Shown in pieces: positions 44,060 through 53,800 of a stretch of 64,000 bases of DNA; position 1 is the stretch's first letter, and every line of letters starts with the position of its first letter. The translations under genes were made by a program, and so were the position numbers. Source of the stretch: Bacillota bacterium (lineage in GTDB: Bacteria > Bacillota > Clostridia > Acetivibrionales > DTU013); contig JAEXNT010000031.1 in NCBI GenBank assembly GCA_023439545.1, positions 62,001 through 126,000 on the forward strand. Reading direction: 5' to 3'. The notes below the pieces were generated by a model, which did not search any database, was not told the DNA's origin, and saw nothing but the letters and a program-made list of their open reading frames with translations.

Positions 44060-44749
44060 ATGGTAACGATCGAACAGAAATTATCTATGTTTTCCAAGCT
44101 CCTCCATCGTACGATGAATGAAAAATTCACGGAGGAGATGGAGAAACTGCGCTCCGAGTATGCCGTAAAGCTTCAGAATAACAGGGTGGAAGCAGGCAGG
44201 GAGGCGCAGGAGATACAAAGAAGGTCGGCAAAGAGGGCCGAGGCTGAGAAAACGGAGATATTGAGCAGGATCAGGATAAATACCAAAAAGGATCAGATGG
44301 CTGTAAAGGAAAAGCTTTTCAATACGTTGACAGGCCATCTTTCGGAGAGGATTATAGGCTTCGTCAGGTCGGAGGAGTACGGCGGCTATATTGCGGCTAT
44401 GGCGGGGAAACTTGCTGAAGCGGTACAATCCAAGGACTCTCTGGTCATTTACATGACGGCGGAGGATATAAAAAATTACGGTGAATTGTTGAAAAATGAG
44501 CTTCGCAGTCCGCATCCGGCGAAACTGACGCTGGCGGCTGCAAATGACAGTATTATCGGCGGTTTTATCGCGGTCGATCCCGAAAGCGATATACGCATGG
44601 ATTTTTCGATAAGGACTCTGCTTGAAGACAACCGGCCCTATATAATGGAGACGCTGTTCAGGGCGCTCGAGGCGGATGGGTCTGATATAAAGCAGGCGGC
44701 GGGCAGGGCGGAAGACGCAGATGAATCAAGCGGCGGGTTGGGCAGGTGA
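44060..44749 (+). CDS. atpE: V-type ATPase subunit E (peripheral stalk)
   Basis: A 229-residue stator subunit. The N-terminal half is a long charged helix that pairs with the G/H subunit; the C-terminal globular domain has the family pattern, ending IGGFIAVDPESDIRMDFSIRTLLE. The ATG at 44060 follows GAGGTG; the GTG at 44051 lies within that site. It is placed after F, whereas it commonly comes directly after K. Confidence 0.87.
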   Translation: MVTIEQKLSMFSKLLHRTMNEKFTEEMEKLRSEYAVKLQNNRVEAGREAQEIQRRSAKRAEAEKTEILSRIRINTKKDQMAVKEKLFNTLTGHLSERIIGFVRSEEYGGYIAAMAGKLAEAVQSKDSLVIYMTAEDIKNYGELLKNELRSPHPAKLTLAAANDSIIGGFIAVDPESDIRMDFSIRTLLEDNRPYIMETLFRALEADGSDIKQAAGRAEDADESSGGLGR

Positions 44750-44754
44750 AGCGG

Positions 44755-46524
44755 ATGGAACAGAATGAAGGAATCGTGCAGGTGATCAACGGGCCTGTTG
44801 TCAAAGGCACGAACATGAGCTCGTTCAAATTGAATGAAATGGTCACGGTAGGCGAACAGAAGCTGATAGGTGAAGTCGTTTCCGTGAACGGCGACATCGC
44901 TACGGTACAGGTATATGAGGAGACTGAGGGCCTTAGGGCAGGAGAAAGGATCCATTATACAGGGAGTCCGCTCTCGGTGACATTGGGTCCGGGGATGCTC
45001 GGCAATATATTCGACGGTATCCAGCGGCCGCTGGAGAGAATCAACGGCATGTCGGAGAATTTCATACCGGAAGGCATAGGGCTTTTGTCTCTCGATACTG
45101 AAAAGCTCTGGGAGGTCCGTATCACGGTAAAGCCGGGGGACGTCCTGCAGGCCGGCATGGTCTACGCCACCATTCAGGAAACGCTGAGCATAACGCACAA
45201 GCTGCTGGTACCCTGGCGTTCGGGCGGCGTTGTAACGGAAGTCAAGCCCGACGGCAGATATGCGCTGAAGGATGCAATAGTCGTATTGGAAAAGCCGAAC
45301 CGGGAAAAGGTTGAACTGAGTTTGTCTGCAAAGTGGCCTGTGCGGCAGCCAAGGCCTTTCAATAAAAGGATACCCATATATAAACCGCTGCTCACCGGGC
45401 AAAGGGTCATCGATACGTTTTTCCCCGTGGCCAAGGGCGGCACAGTAGGGCTTCCCGGGGGTTTCGGCACCGGAAAGACCGTAACGCAGCACCAGCTGGC
45501 AAAATGGAGCGATGCCGACATCATAGTCTATATAGGCTGCGGGGAACGCGGCAACGAGATGACGGACGTGCTGGAGGAGTTTCCGAAGCTGATCGATCCG
45601 AGGACGGACAGACCTCTCATGGAAAGGACCATCCTGATAGCGAATACCTCGAATATGCCCGTTGCGGCAAGAGAGGCATCCATATACACCGGCATAACGA
45701 TGGCCGAATATTACAGAGATATGGGTTATGATGTGGCGATAATGGCCGATTCCACATCCAGATGGGCCGAGGCCCTCAGGGAGATATCGGGCCGTCTCGA
45801 GGAAATGCCCGCGGAAGAAGGCTATCCCGCATATCTGCCGTCAAGGCTCGCGGAATTCTACGAAAGGGCGGGGTGCGTGCAGACGCTCAACGGGCAGGAA
45901 GCATCGGTGACCATCATCGGCGCGGTATCGCCTCCCGGAGGAGATTTCTCCGAACCGGTCACTGAAAATACAAAAAGATTTGTAACGACTTTTCTGGCAC
46001 TTGATAAAAAGCTCGCCTACGCACGGCATTATCCCGCTATAAATTACCTGACCAGCTACAGCGGATATCTTGGCACTCTGGAGGACTGGTACGGTGAAAA
46101 TGCGGCGCCCGATATGCTGGCGCTCAGGGCGAAGATGATGAAGCTCCTGCAGGAGGAGGAGAAGCTTAACGAAATTGTACAGCTTGTCGGCGAAGACGTA
46201 CTTCCCAACGACCAGGCGCTCGTCCTTGAAACGGCGAGGATTATTAAGAAAGGCTTCCTGCAGCAGAATGCGCTTCACAAAAACGACACCTATGTCGTTC
46301 TGCAGAAGCAGTACAAAATGCTGAAGGTAATCGACACACTTTATGAAAACGCACTGAAATGTGTAAAGATGGGCATCCCGATATCCACTATCAAGAGTCA
46401 GGAAGTAATACAGGATGTCCTGAAAATGAAGTACGAGGCGACCAATGAGGACCCGACGGTCCTGGACGATCTTTGCGCGAAGATAACCGAGGCATATAGC
46501 CAGCTCAGCCAGAGGTATGAATAA
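44755..46524 (+). CDS. atpA: V-type ATPase catalytic subunit A
   Basis: The 589-residue catalytic ATPase subunit. It has the beta-barrel N-terminus, the A-specific bulge region, Walker A GGFGTGKT with Lys241, the catalytic-Glu region YIGCGERGNEM, Walker B VAIMADSTSRWAEALREISGRL and the SGYLGTLEDWY segment. The ATG at 44755 follows AGGTG that overlaps the E stop. It is followed by an unusual 358-base gap before the B gene. Confidence 0.96.
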   Translation: MEQNEGIVQVINGPVVKGTNMSSFKLNEMVTVGEQKLIGEVVSVNGDIATVQVYEETEGLRAGERIHYTGSPLSVTLGPGMLGNIFDGIQRPLERINGMSENFIPEGIGLLSLDTEKLWEVRITVKPGDVLQAGMVYATIQETLSITHKLLVPWRSGGVVTEVKPDGRYALKDAIVVLEKPNREKVELSLSAKWPVRQPRPFNKRIPIYKPLLTGQRVIDTFFPVAKGGTVGLPGGFGTGKTVTQHQLAKWSDADIIVYIGCGERGNEMTDVLEEFPKLIDPRTDRPLMERTILIANTSNMPVAAREASIYTGITMAEYYRDMGYDVAIMADSTSRWAEALREISGRLEEMPAEEGYPAYLPSRLAEFYERAGCVQTLNGQEASVTIIGAVSPPGGDFSEPVTENTKRFVTTFLALDKKLAYARHYPAINYLTSYSGYLGTLEDWYGENAAPDMLALRAKMMKLLQEEEKLNEIVQLVGEDVLPNDQALVLETARIIKKGFLQQNALHKNDTYVVLQKQYKMLKVIDTLYENALKCVKMGIPISTIKSQEVIQDVLKMKYEATNEDPTVLDDLCAKITEAYSQLSQRYE

Positions 46525-46882
46525 GGCCGGCAGCATGTCGGGGGTGTCGGTTGCTTGGAATTGCGTGAGTTTCGTAACGTAGTGTGCCTGCGGTTTCGGT
46601 TGATTTCTATTGCTGGTTTTGTTCAAAGAGCATGTAGATTCGGTCCTGTGGCAAATTCAAACTCGCTCGGCAGCAATATATGCGCTTCGCTCAAACATGA
46701 ATTTGCCCATGCCAATACCTCATCAATATGCTCTATATCACAAAACCAATGCACTATCAATCAACCGAAACCACAGGAATCACAGAAGACTCGATAAACG
46801 GGTCAAAACGGCTAAACCACAAGCGGCTGGACCAGTGCAGAAGGTATAACATATACAACCGGCAATAATGAGGTTTATAAGT
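46525..46882. other. 358-base gap inside the V-ATPase operon, holding a small inverted-repeat element
   Basis: No convincing gene is present; short open frames here lack ribosome-binding sites and recognisable composition. All other gaps from K onward in this operon are 2-10 bases. The gap contains the paired repeats described in the next entry and AT-rich, non-coding-looking sequence on both sides. Confidence 0.7.
46587..46777. mobile_element. MITE-like element with 19-bp terminal inverted repeats
   Basis: CCTGCGGTTTCGGTTGATT (46587-46605) and AATCAACCGAAACCACAGG (46759-46777) are inverted copies with one mismatch, enclosing a 191-bp segment without a transposase. No target duplication is obvious. 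It could be a miniature inverted-repeat element, a decayed insertion sequence or a long-range RNA hairpin; its presence inside an otherwise compact operon favours insertion. Confidence 0.55.
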
Positions 46883-48268
46883 ATGAGAAAAGAGTATTTG
46901 AAAATCGATAAGGCGGAGGGACCGCTCATCGTGCTGTCCGGCGTAAAGGAAGCGTCCTATGGGGAAATGGTCTCCATAAGGATTGACGGTGAAGAGACCC
47001 GCATAGGTAAGATAATAAAAATAGACGGCGGAAATGTGATCGTTCAGGTATTCGAAGGGACGTCGGGCATTTCGACGCGCAACGCAGCCGTAAGCTTCAA
47101 CGGCGAACCTATGTCGATCCCCCTGTCGCCGGAGATCCTGGGCAGGACCTTCAATGGTCTGGGCGAACCCATAGACGGCGCATACCAGATCATTTCACCG
47201 CATAAACAGAACATTAACGGCCGGCCGATAAATCCGGTGGCGCGCAAATACCCAAGAAACTTCATACAGACGGGTATTTCTTCGATAGATGCGCTGATGA
47301 CTCTCATAAGAGGCCAGAAGCTGCCTATATTTTCAGGCAACGGCATCGCCCACAATGAGCTTGCTGTGCAGATCGTCAGACAGGCGAAAATTGAGGGCGC
47401 GAACAGCGATAACTTTGCCGTGGTTTTCGGGGCGATGGGCGTCAGGCATGACGATGCGGATTATTTTATCAAGTGCTTCCAGACGTCAGGCGTACTCGAT
47501 CATGTAGTTATGTACGTAAATACCGCAGACGCCCCGATCGTAGAGAGGATATCAACGCCCAGGTGCGCCATGACTGCCGCCGAATACCTCGCGTTCAGGC
47601 TCGACATGCACGTGCTTGTCATTCTGACGGATATGACGAGCTATGCGGAAGCGCTACGCGAGATTTCTTCGGCGAAGGAAGAGGTGCCTTCGCGCAAAGG
47701 CTACCCGGGTTACCTGTACAGCGACCTTTCGACGATTTACGAGAGGGCCGGCATGCTGAAGGGCATGGAAGGCTCGATCACGCTCATCCCGATACTGACC
47801 ATGCCCAACGACGATATAACGCATCCCATCCCGGACCTGACGGGCTTCATCACGGAAGGGCAGATCGTCCTCAACCGGGAATTCAACCAGAAGGGCGTTT
47901 ATCCTCCCATCGACATACTACCGTCGCTCTCCAGGCTGATGAAGGACGGAATTGGCGAGGATTTCACCAGAGAGGACCATTCGGACCTGTCCAGCCAGCT
48001 GTTCGCTTCCTATTCGCGCGTGCAGGATGTGCGTTCTCTGTCGCAGATAATAGGCGAAGACGATCTTAGCGACATAGACAAACTCTACCTTAAGTTCGGC
48101 CGCGAGCTCGAGGGCAGATTCATTTCACAAGGCGGCGCCGAAAGCAGGAGCATCCTTGAAACGCTGGATCTGGGATGGGAGATCCTTTCGATACTTCCGG
48201 AAAATGAGCTTGACCGTGTTCAGCCTGAAATGCTGCGCAAATACTACAAGCATGGCGGTGAGAAATAA
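46883..48268 (+). CDS. atpB: V-type ATPase regulatory subunit B
   Basis: The 461-residue non-catalytic subunit. It has IDALMTLIRGQKLPIFSGNG in place of a Walker A P-loop, VFGAMGVRHDDADYF, the LTDMTSYAEALREISSAKEEVPSRKGYPGYLYSDL block and the nucleotide-contact Arg region SLSRLMKDGIG. The ATG at 46883 follows GAGG with nine-base spacing; the ATG at 46868 is inside that stretch. It forms the hexamer with subunit A. Confidence 0.95.
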   Translation: MRKEYLKIDKAEGPLIVLSGVKEASYGEMVSIRIDGEETRIGKIIKIDGGNVIVQVFEGTSGISTRNAAVSFNGEPMSIPLSPEILGRTFNGLGEPIDGAYQIISPHKQNINGRPINPVARKYPRNFIQTGISSIDALMTLIRGQKLPIFSGNGIAHNELAVQIVRQAKIEGANSDNFAVVFGAMGVRHDDADYFIKCFQTSGVLDHVVMYVNTADAPIVERISTPRCAMTAAEYLAFRLDMHVLVILTDMTSYAEALREISSAKEEVPSRKGYPGYLYSDLSTIYERAGMLKGMEGSITLIPILTMPNDDITHPIPDLTGFITEGQIVLNREFNQKGVYPPIDILPSLSRLMKDGIGEDFTREDHSDLSSQLFASYSRVQDVRSLSQIIGEDDLSDIDKLYLKFGRELEGRFISQGGAESRSILETLDLGWEILSILPENELDRVQPEMLRKYYKHGGEK

Positions 48269-48270
48269 AA

Positions 48271-48894
48271 ATGGCAGAGCAGGTGGCGCCTACCAAATCG
48301 AACCTTATGAAGGCCAGGGCTTCATTGGCGCTCTCACAGAGCGGTTACGAGCTGCTGGATAAAAAGAGGAATGTCCTCATCAAGGAAATGCTGGACATGG
48401 TCGACAGGGCCAAAAACATCCAGAATGAGATCTATACGGTCATTTCCGAGGCTTACCGCGCGCTCCAGACCGCGAATATAACGATGGGGATTAAGAACGT
48501 GGAAGATATGGCCTACAGTATTCCGAATGACGAATCCTTCGAGGTATTGCTGAAAAGCGTCATGGGCGTCGATATCCCGGTCATGAAGTACAGGAAACGT
48601 GAAATAGTGCCGTCATACGGCCTCATCAATACCAACATATCTCTCGATACCGCAAGGCAGAAGTTCAACGAAGTCCGCTACAGGATTTACGATCTTGCCG
48701 AAGTGGAAAATTCCATATTCAAGCTTGCAAAGGAAATTGAGAAGACGAATAAGAGAACGAATGCCCTCGAGCATATTCAGATCCCCAAATACAAGGAACA
48801 GGTGAAGTATATACAGGAGGTCCTCGAGGAAAAGGAACGCGAGGACTTTTTCAGGCTCAAGAAGGTAAAGAAGAAAATCAGGCGTGTAGAGTAA
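48271..48894 (+). CDS. atpD: V-type ATPase subunit D (central stalk)
   Basis: A 207-residue rotor shaft protein made of two long coiled-coil helices with the family's PTKSNLMKARASLALSQSGYELLDKKRNVL start and KRTNALEHIQIPKYKEQVKYI end segments. It starts two bases after the B stop and closes the operon. Confidence 0.93.
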   Translation: MAEQVAPTKSNLMKARASLALSQSGYELLDKKRNVLIKEMLDMVDRAKNIQNEIYTVISEAYRALQTANITMGIKNVEDMAYSIPNDESFEVLLKSVMGVDIPVMKYRKREIVPSYGLINTNISLDTARQKFNEVRYRIYDLAEVENSIFKLAKEIEKTNKRTNALEHIQIPKYKEQVKYIQEVLEEKEREDFFRLKKVKKKIRRVE

Positions 48895-48934
48895 GGCAAA
48901 AATCGCTAACTTTATATCTAAAATTCAATCAAAT

Positions 48935-48978
48935 TTAGCTAATTTCATATTGACCGATAGCGTAATTTTAGCTATAAT
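48935..48978 (+). promoter_or_regulatory. Promoter with paired TTAGCTA boxes before the antitoxin-Uma2 fusion
   Basis: TTGACC (48950-48955) and TATAAT (48973-48978) are 17 bases apart. TTAGCTA occurs at 48935-48941 and again at 48968-48974, exactly 33 bases apart (about three helical turns), just before the -35 and overlapping the -10. This is the arrangement expected of autorepression by a Phd/YefM-type DNA-binding domain. Confidence 0.65.
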
Positions 48979-49012
48979 ATTGGTGGAAATTGTAAGATCA
49001 GGAGGGTTTTCC

Positions 49013-49732
49013 ATGGTAATAACGACCACCGATATACAGAACAATTTCGGTAAATACCTCAAATTGGCTGAGTATGAGGATGTTATCATAACGAAGAACG
49101 GAAAGAAAAAGGCCAGGCTATCTATTTTCAAGGAGGAAGAGGATCAGTGGGTCTTCCGTGAACTGGCGCCCGATTATGCCGCCACTAATGTAAAGGTATC
49201 ATATGAGGAGTTTCTCAAACTGACTGAAGAAAGCGAACATAGATATGAACTGATCGACGGCGAGGTCTATTTCCTTGCGTCGCCGTTATACGCGCATCAG
49301 AAGGCTGTTAAAGAAATATTCGGAGAATTCATAAACTGGTTCAGGGATAAGAAATGTGAACCACTGGCTGCACCGTTTGACGTTACCCTTTATAAAAGCG
49401 AAAAGAACATCTGCGTCGTGCAACCGGATATCCTGGTTATTTGTGACAGGGAAAAGATTGATAAAAAGGGCAAATACAAGGGAGTACCTTCTCTTGTCGT
49501 CGAGGTACTGTCGGAATCTACCAACAACAAGGACAACACCACAAAGCTTCAGTTATATATGTCTACCGGAGTACAGGAATACTGGCTGGTAAATACAAAA
49601 GCCATGGAGATCTATATTTATGTCTTCGAAAACAAGGGGTTCTCACGCATGCTGAGCTTCGGAGGAGACAAGCGCGCTGAGTCGCAATATTTCAACGGCC
49701 TGGGCGTTGACCTTAAAAGGGTTTTTGCTTGA
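49013..49732 (+). CDS. Phd/YefM antitoxin-like domain fused to a Uma2-family nuclease
   Basis: A 239-residue fusion. Residues 1-40 match the Phd/YefM DNA-binding fold (MVITTTDIQNNFGKYLKLAE, then VIITKNGKKKARL). From about residue 65 it is a Uma2/DUF820 PD-(D/E)XK nuclease: YELIDGEVYF, PD at 138-139 in VQPDILV, Glu164 in LVVEVLSEST, and GVQEYWLV. The ATG at 49013 has GGAGGG six bases before it. Uma2 proteins are widespread and poorly understood; fusion to an antitoxin-like DNA-binding domain could give an autoregulated nuclease. No separate toxin or antitoxin gene is adjacent. Confidence 0.8.
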   Translation: MVITTTDIQNNFGKYLKLAEYEDVIITKNGKKKARLSIFKEEEDQWVFRELAPDYAATNVKVSYEEFLKLTEESEHRYELIDGEVYFLASPLYAHQKAVKEIFGEFINWFRDKKCEPLAAPFDVTLYKSEKNICVVQPDILVICDREKIDKKGKYKGVPSLVVEVLSESTNNKDNTTKLQLYMSTGVQEYWLVNTKAMEIYIYVFENKGFSRMLSFGGDKRAESQYFNGLGVDLKRVFA

Positions 49733-49902
49733 GGACCTTTGGATGAGACTCTTTGCGCGGTTCTGTTCCCCGCAAGCCTGCCGCCGAAGTCAGAAAGGTT
49801 AAAATTTATCTCCCGATGTGGATGAGACTAAAAATAATAGTATAATATCGGTATGGTTGTAATGGACAAAATAAATCCAGCACATATGAAATAAGGAGAT
49901 GC

Positions 49903-50706
49903 ATGAAAATGGACATATCCTTCAGCTTCTATCCCGGCGGAAAGAAAAAAGCGCTCACCATGAGCTATGACGACGGCCAGATACATGACAGGAGGCTTGT
50001 CGGGATATTCAACAAATACGGGATTAAGGGTACGTTCCACCTGAACTCGGGCAAATTCGACCAGGATGCCTTTGTCAAATCGTCGGAAGTCAAGGAGCTT
50101 TACAACGGTCATGAGATCTCTTCCCATACATTGAACCATCCTTTTATGACTATGATCAACGGAGAAATGAACGTTTCAGAGGTGATGGAGGACAGGAAGC
50201 GCCTGGAGGCCATCGCCGGATACCCTGTTCGCGGTATGTCATATCCCTTCGGAGCATATGACGAGGCAGTATTGAACCTGCTTCCCGCACTGGGGATCGA
50301 ATATTCGAGGACCGTAAATTCCCACGGAAGCTTCCGTCTTCCCGACAACTTCCTGACCTGGCATCCTACGTGCCATCATGACAACAAGCTGCTGGAAAAA
50401 TGCGTGGAATTCCAAAAACAGCCGGAATGGGCGAAAATGCCGTTATTCTATGTCTGGGGGCATAGCTATGAATTCGACAGGAACAAAAACTGGGAGCTTA
50501 TCGAGGAGTTCTGCAAATTGGTTTCAGGTGATGAATCCGTCTGGTATGCGACCAACATTGAAATAATGGATTACATAAAGGCTATGAGGGGCCTGCGCTT
50601 CAGCGTTGACAGAAGGCTCGTCGGCAACCCGTCCGCCACAACCGTTTGGATAGGTGTGGATGGCGAGGCTGTTACAGTCGAAGCCGGTACGATAAAAACG
50701 CTGTGA
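49903..50706 (+). CDS. Polysaccharide deacetylase (NodB-like) family protein
   Basis: A 267-residue carbohydrate esterase-4 type protein. Motif 1 is SYDDGQ with Asp23 and Asp24, the metal motif is HTLNH (His75 and His79), and SYPFGAYDE is motif 3. No signal peptide is seen, so it may act inside the cell or be exported by another route. It would remove acetyl groups from an N-acetylated sugar. GGAG lies before the ATGs at 49903 and 49909; either may be used. A -10 TATAAT is at 49841-49846, without a clear -35. Confidence 0.85.
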   Translation: MKMDISFSFYPGGKKKALTMSYDDGQIHDRRLVGIFNKYGIKGTFHLNSGKFDQDAFVKSSEVKELYNGHEISSHTLNHPFMTMINGEMNVSEVMEDRKRLEAIAGYPVRGMSYPFGAYDEAVLNLLPALGIEYSRTVNSHGSFRLPDNFLTWHPTCHHDNKLLEKCVEFQKQPEWAKMPLFYVWGHSYEFDRNKNWELIEEFCKLVSGDESVWYATNIEIMDYIKAMRGLRFSVDRRLVGNPSATTVWIGVDGEAVTVEAGTIKTL

Positions 50707-50825
50707 TTTTCAAGGAAATGCCGTGGCGCTAACGCATACTGTCTGGTATTATATTTTAAGCATATATGAAAATATACCGGGTAAAAACTAAAGTTAAATT
50801 GCTTATCATTACAGGGAGAATATTT

Positions 50826-53800
50826 ATGGCTGAAAGCAGGATAATACGCCGACTATTGAAGACAGCGGCGGTAATAGCAATTTTAGCGGCATATATAGTA
50901 GCAGCCGGGTTTATTTCGCCTGCCAAACAGCCTTATTCCATCAACGTTGCGGTCCTTTATTCAGGCTCTTCCGGCTCATACCGGGCTGTGCTGCAGCATT
51001 TCGGCCAGCCTGAGCTGATGAACCTTGCCGTAACCGCGGTGGATGCGGATAAAATGGCGCCGGGCGGACTAAAAGGTTATGATATCGTCTATCCTGACGC
51101 CTCTGTCAGAAATTCGAAAAACAACGCTTCAATAAAAAAGCAGATCATGGATTATGCATCTTCAGGCGGCTCAGTCATGCTGGAAAACAGCTTTTACAAC
51201 TGGTTCCCGAAGAGCTTTCTCGGGGCGGCTTCCTTTAAAAAGTCGGCCGGCCTTCCTGCAAAGCTTGATTTGCCTGAGGTCAGGTATGACCTGAAAAATA
51301 TCCAGAGGCTTATCAATGATTTTTACACTAATTATAAGAAACTCAGGAATCCCGGGATAATCAAAAATTACGACTACGGTATGGGAATGGTCGCTTCGAC
51401 GGCTGTCCCCATTATCAAATCCGGCGGCGTCTCATTATATACTTTGAATAATTATGGCAAAGGTTATGTCTTCTTTACGAACCCCCTTTTACCAAATGCC
51501 GCCTACATCAGCGGTTTCGACCTTAAAGCCTTATCAAAGGACCAGAAATATTTCAATAATATGGTTTGTGCGGCGGACCAGATGCTGGGCAGTGAATTCG
51601 CCGCCTTCATTTCCAAACAGGAGTACGGCATTGCGATGAAAAGGGTATACGGCCCTTACGGCAGGCCCGCAGCGGCATGGCAGAACCATTTCGAGGTACT
51701 CTCGGCCATCCCCGGAGGCTCCCTGCAGAAGTGGACTGAAATAGCGCGCAAATACGACGAGATACCCTCGTATTCGATCGCCCGCGGGGAATATGAGTGG
51801 AATACCAGGTATGAAAGTATTGTGTACCATGTAAACAGGGATAAGGGAAACGGCTTGAAATATGTTACTGAAGAGAGCGAAGGCTTTTATGAAGCGGGCA
51901 GGCATCCTGTCGTTGGCGGAAACTGGCTTGCGCAGAAAAAGAGCGGAAGTACGAGTACTTTTTTCGCCAATATCGGAGACGTGCCCGACCGCGCATATCC
52001 TTATGTGAAGGATCTCGACGGCGACTATATCGCGGACATAGTATCCGGAAGCTCCGACGGTACTTTCTATTACTATAGAGGGCAGAGCAAGGGAGAGGAT
52101 TGGATCCTCGGCGAAGCGGAAAAGTTGATGGATCCGGGCGGCGGGATACTCAAGATAGCGGGCTTTTCGGCGCCCGTAATGTACGATGTGGACGGCGACG
52201 GTAATATCGACCTGATAACGGGCTGTGAAAACGGCAAAGTATATTGGTTTGCTAACAATGGCAGTTTCCGTTTCACTGCCAAAGGCGAACTGGTGAAGCA
52301 GGTCGCCGGTGCAAAGCTTTCGGCCCCCGAGATCGGCGATGCGGACGGAGACCGTATCCCGGACCTGGTCGTCGGCCTGAAGAACGGGAGCTTATATACT
52401 TTCAAAGGTAAAATGAGTGGAAAACAATTGCTTTTCGATGCCGGAAAGCAGTTGAAGGACCGGAACGGAAAAGCCCTGAACGCAGGCGCCAATGCGGCCC
52501 CTAGACTCATTGACCTCGACGGAAACGGCGTTTTCGATCTTGCTGTCGGAAACTACGACGGCTATGTCAGGAAATTTATCAAAGCAGGCCAGGCTTTTAC
52601 GGACGCGGGATATTTCGATGAAGACGCCCTTAATTACCTGGGCAACAAGCATATCAAAAACGGAAACAACGCGGTTCCCTCGTTCATCGATATAAACGGC
52701 GACGGCAAGAAGGACATGATATTGGGAATGCTCGAATTCGGCATGGCCGTGCCTATAGATTCCAAATGGTTTCCCTATAAAAAGGAGCTTGCCGATGCGA
52801 TAAGCTATTTGAAGGAAAACTACGTGAGCGTAGAGCCTCATATGTACTCGAACCGTTATAAGGATTCGGGCATGGAACAGCGCGACCTTTCGATGCATAA
52901 GGACGCCTTCGCGGCAATGGGCATTTCCTGGTATAACACAGGCGCGAACCAGCACACCTGGAGGATCAATAATATCGACCCGACCCAGACGCTTTACAAT
53001 GAGTACAAATCCGGGCTCTCCTGGAATTTCGGCTTCGAAGTTCCGAACAGCCTTATGGATCCTTCATACGGCGCCGAAACCGTGTGGAGCATCCCGTTCT
53101 ATATGGTAAGGGACGGGCAGCAGACAGGGATGATGCTTTTCAGCCCGTCTCCCGCTCTCGAGAGCCTGAAACCGTTATACGGCTACACCGCCGCGTGGGA
53201 TATGCCCGTGAGCTACTACATGCACGTTGAATACGATGCCATGCGCAATCCGGGCAAGCTTGAGCAAATGGCTCAATTCATGGATGAGTTCAGGGACGCC
53301 AACGACTACAACTTCATGACGGAAGAGCAGATGGCGAAGACCTTTGCCGCGGCTCTGAACGCAAAAGTAAAGGTGACGGAAAATCCTTTCAAGAAGCTTC
53401 TGAGCTCCGTAGGGAATCAACTCAGCACACAGCAGCAGTTCGACATCACACTGAACGCCGAGGTTGCTATGGATCAACGGAAGCTGCTGGACGGACCATA
53501 CAGGGATACGGCAGGCGTAAAGGTGGAAGTCGGCGAGAAATACCTTATGTCCGGGCTCGAGACTGACGCAGATGTCTACATGAGAAAAGGCAACGACCTG
53601 TACATCGGTTTGAACAGGCCGGTAAGGGTATTTACCTCAAAGACCGCGGAGAAAAGGGCTCATGTAGTCCGTGTCAACCTGCCTGTAAATATCGCGAATT
53701 CGGACGGCGGGATGAGGGTCAGCTTCCTGGATGGAGGGCTTCAGCAGATAAAGCTTTATGTGCCGGATAGCAAGCTTACGGTAGGAAACAGGGAATGGGA

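Noticed and set aside
46555..46849. Small open frames of 79-80 codons in the atpA-atpB gap
   Set aside because: They lack ribosome-binding sites, overlap the inverted-repeat element in two frames and show no protein-like pattern.
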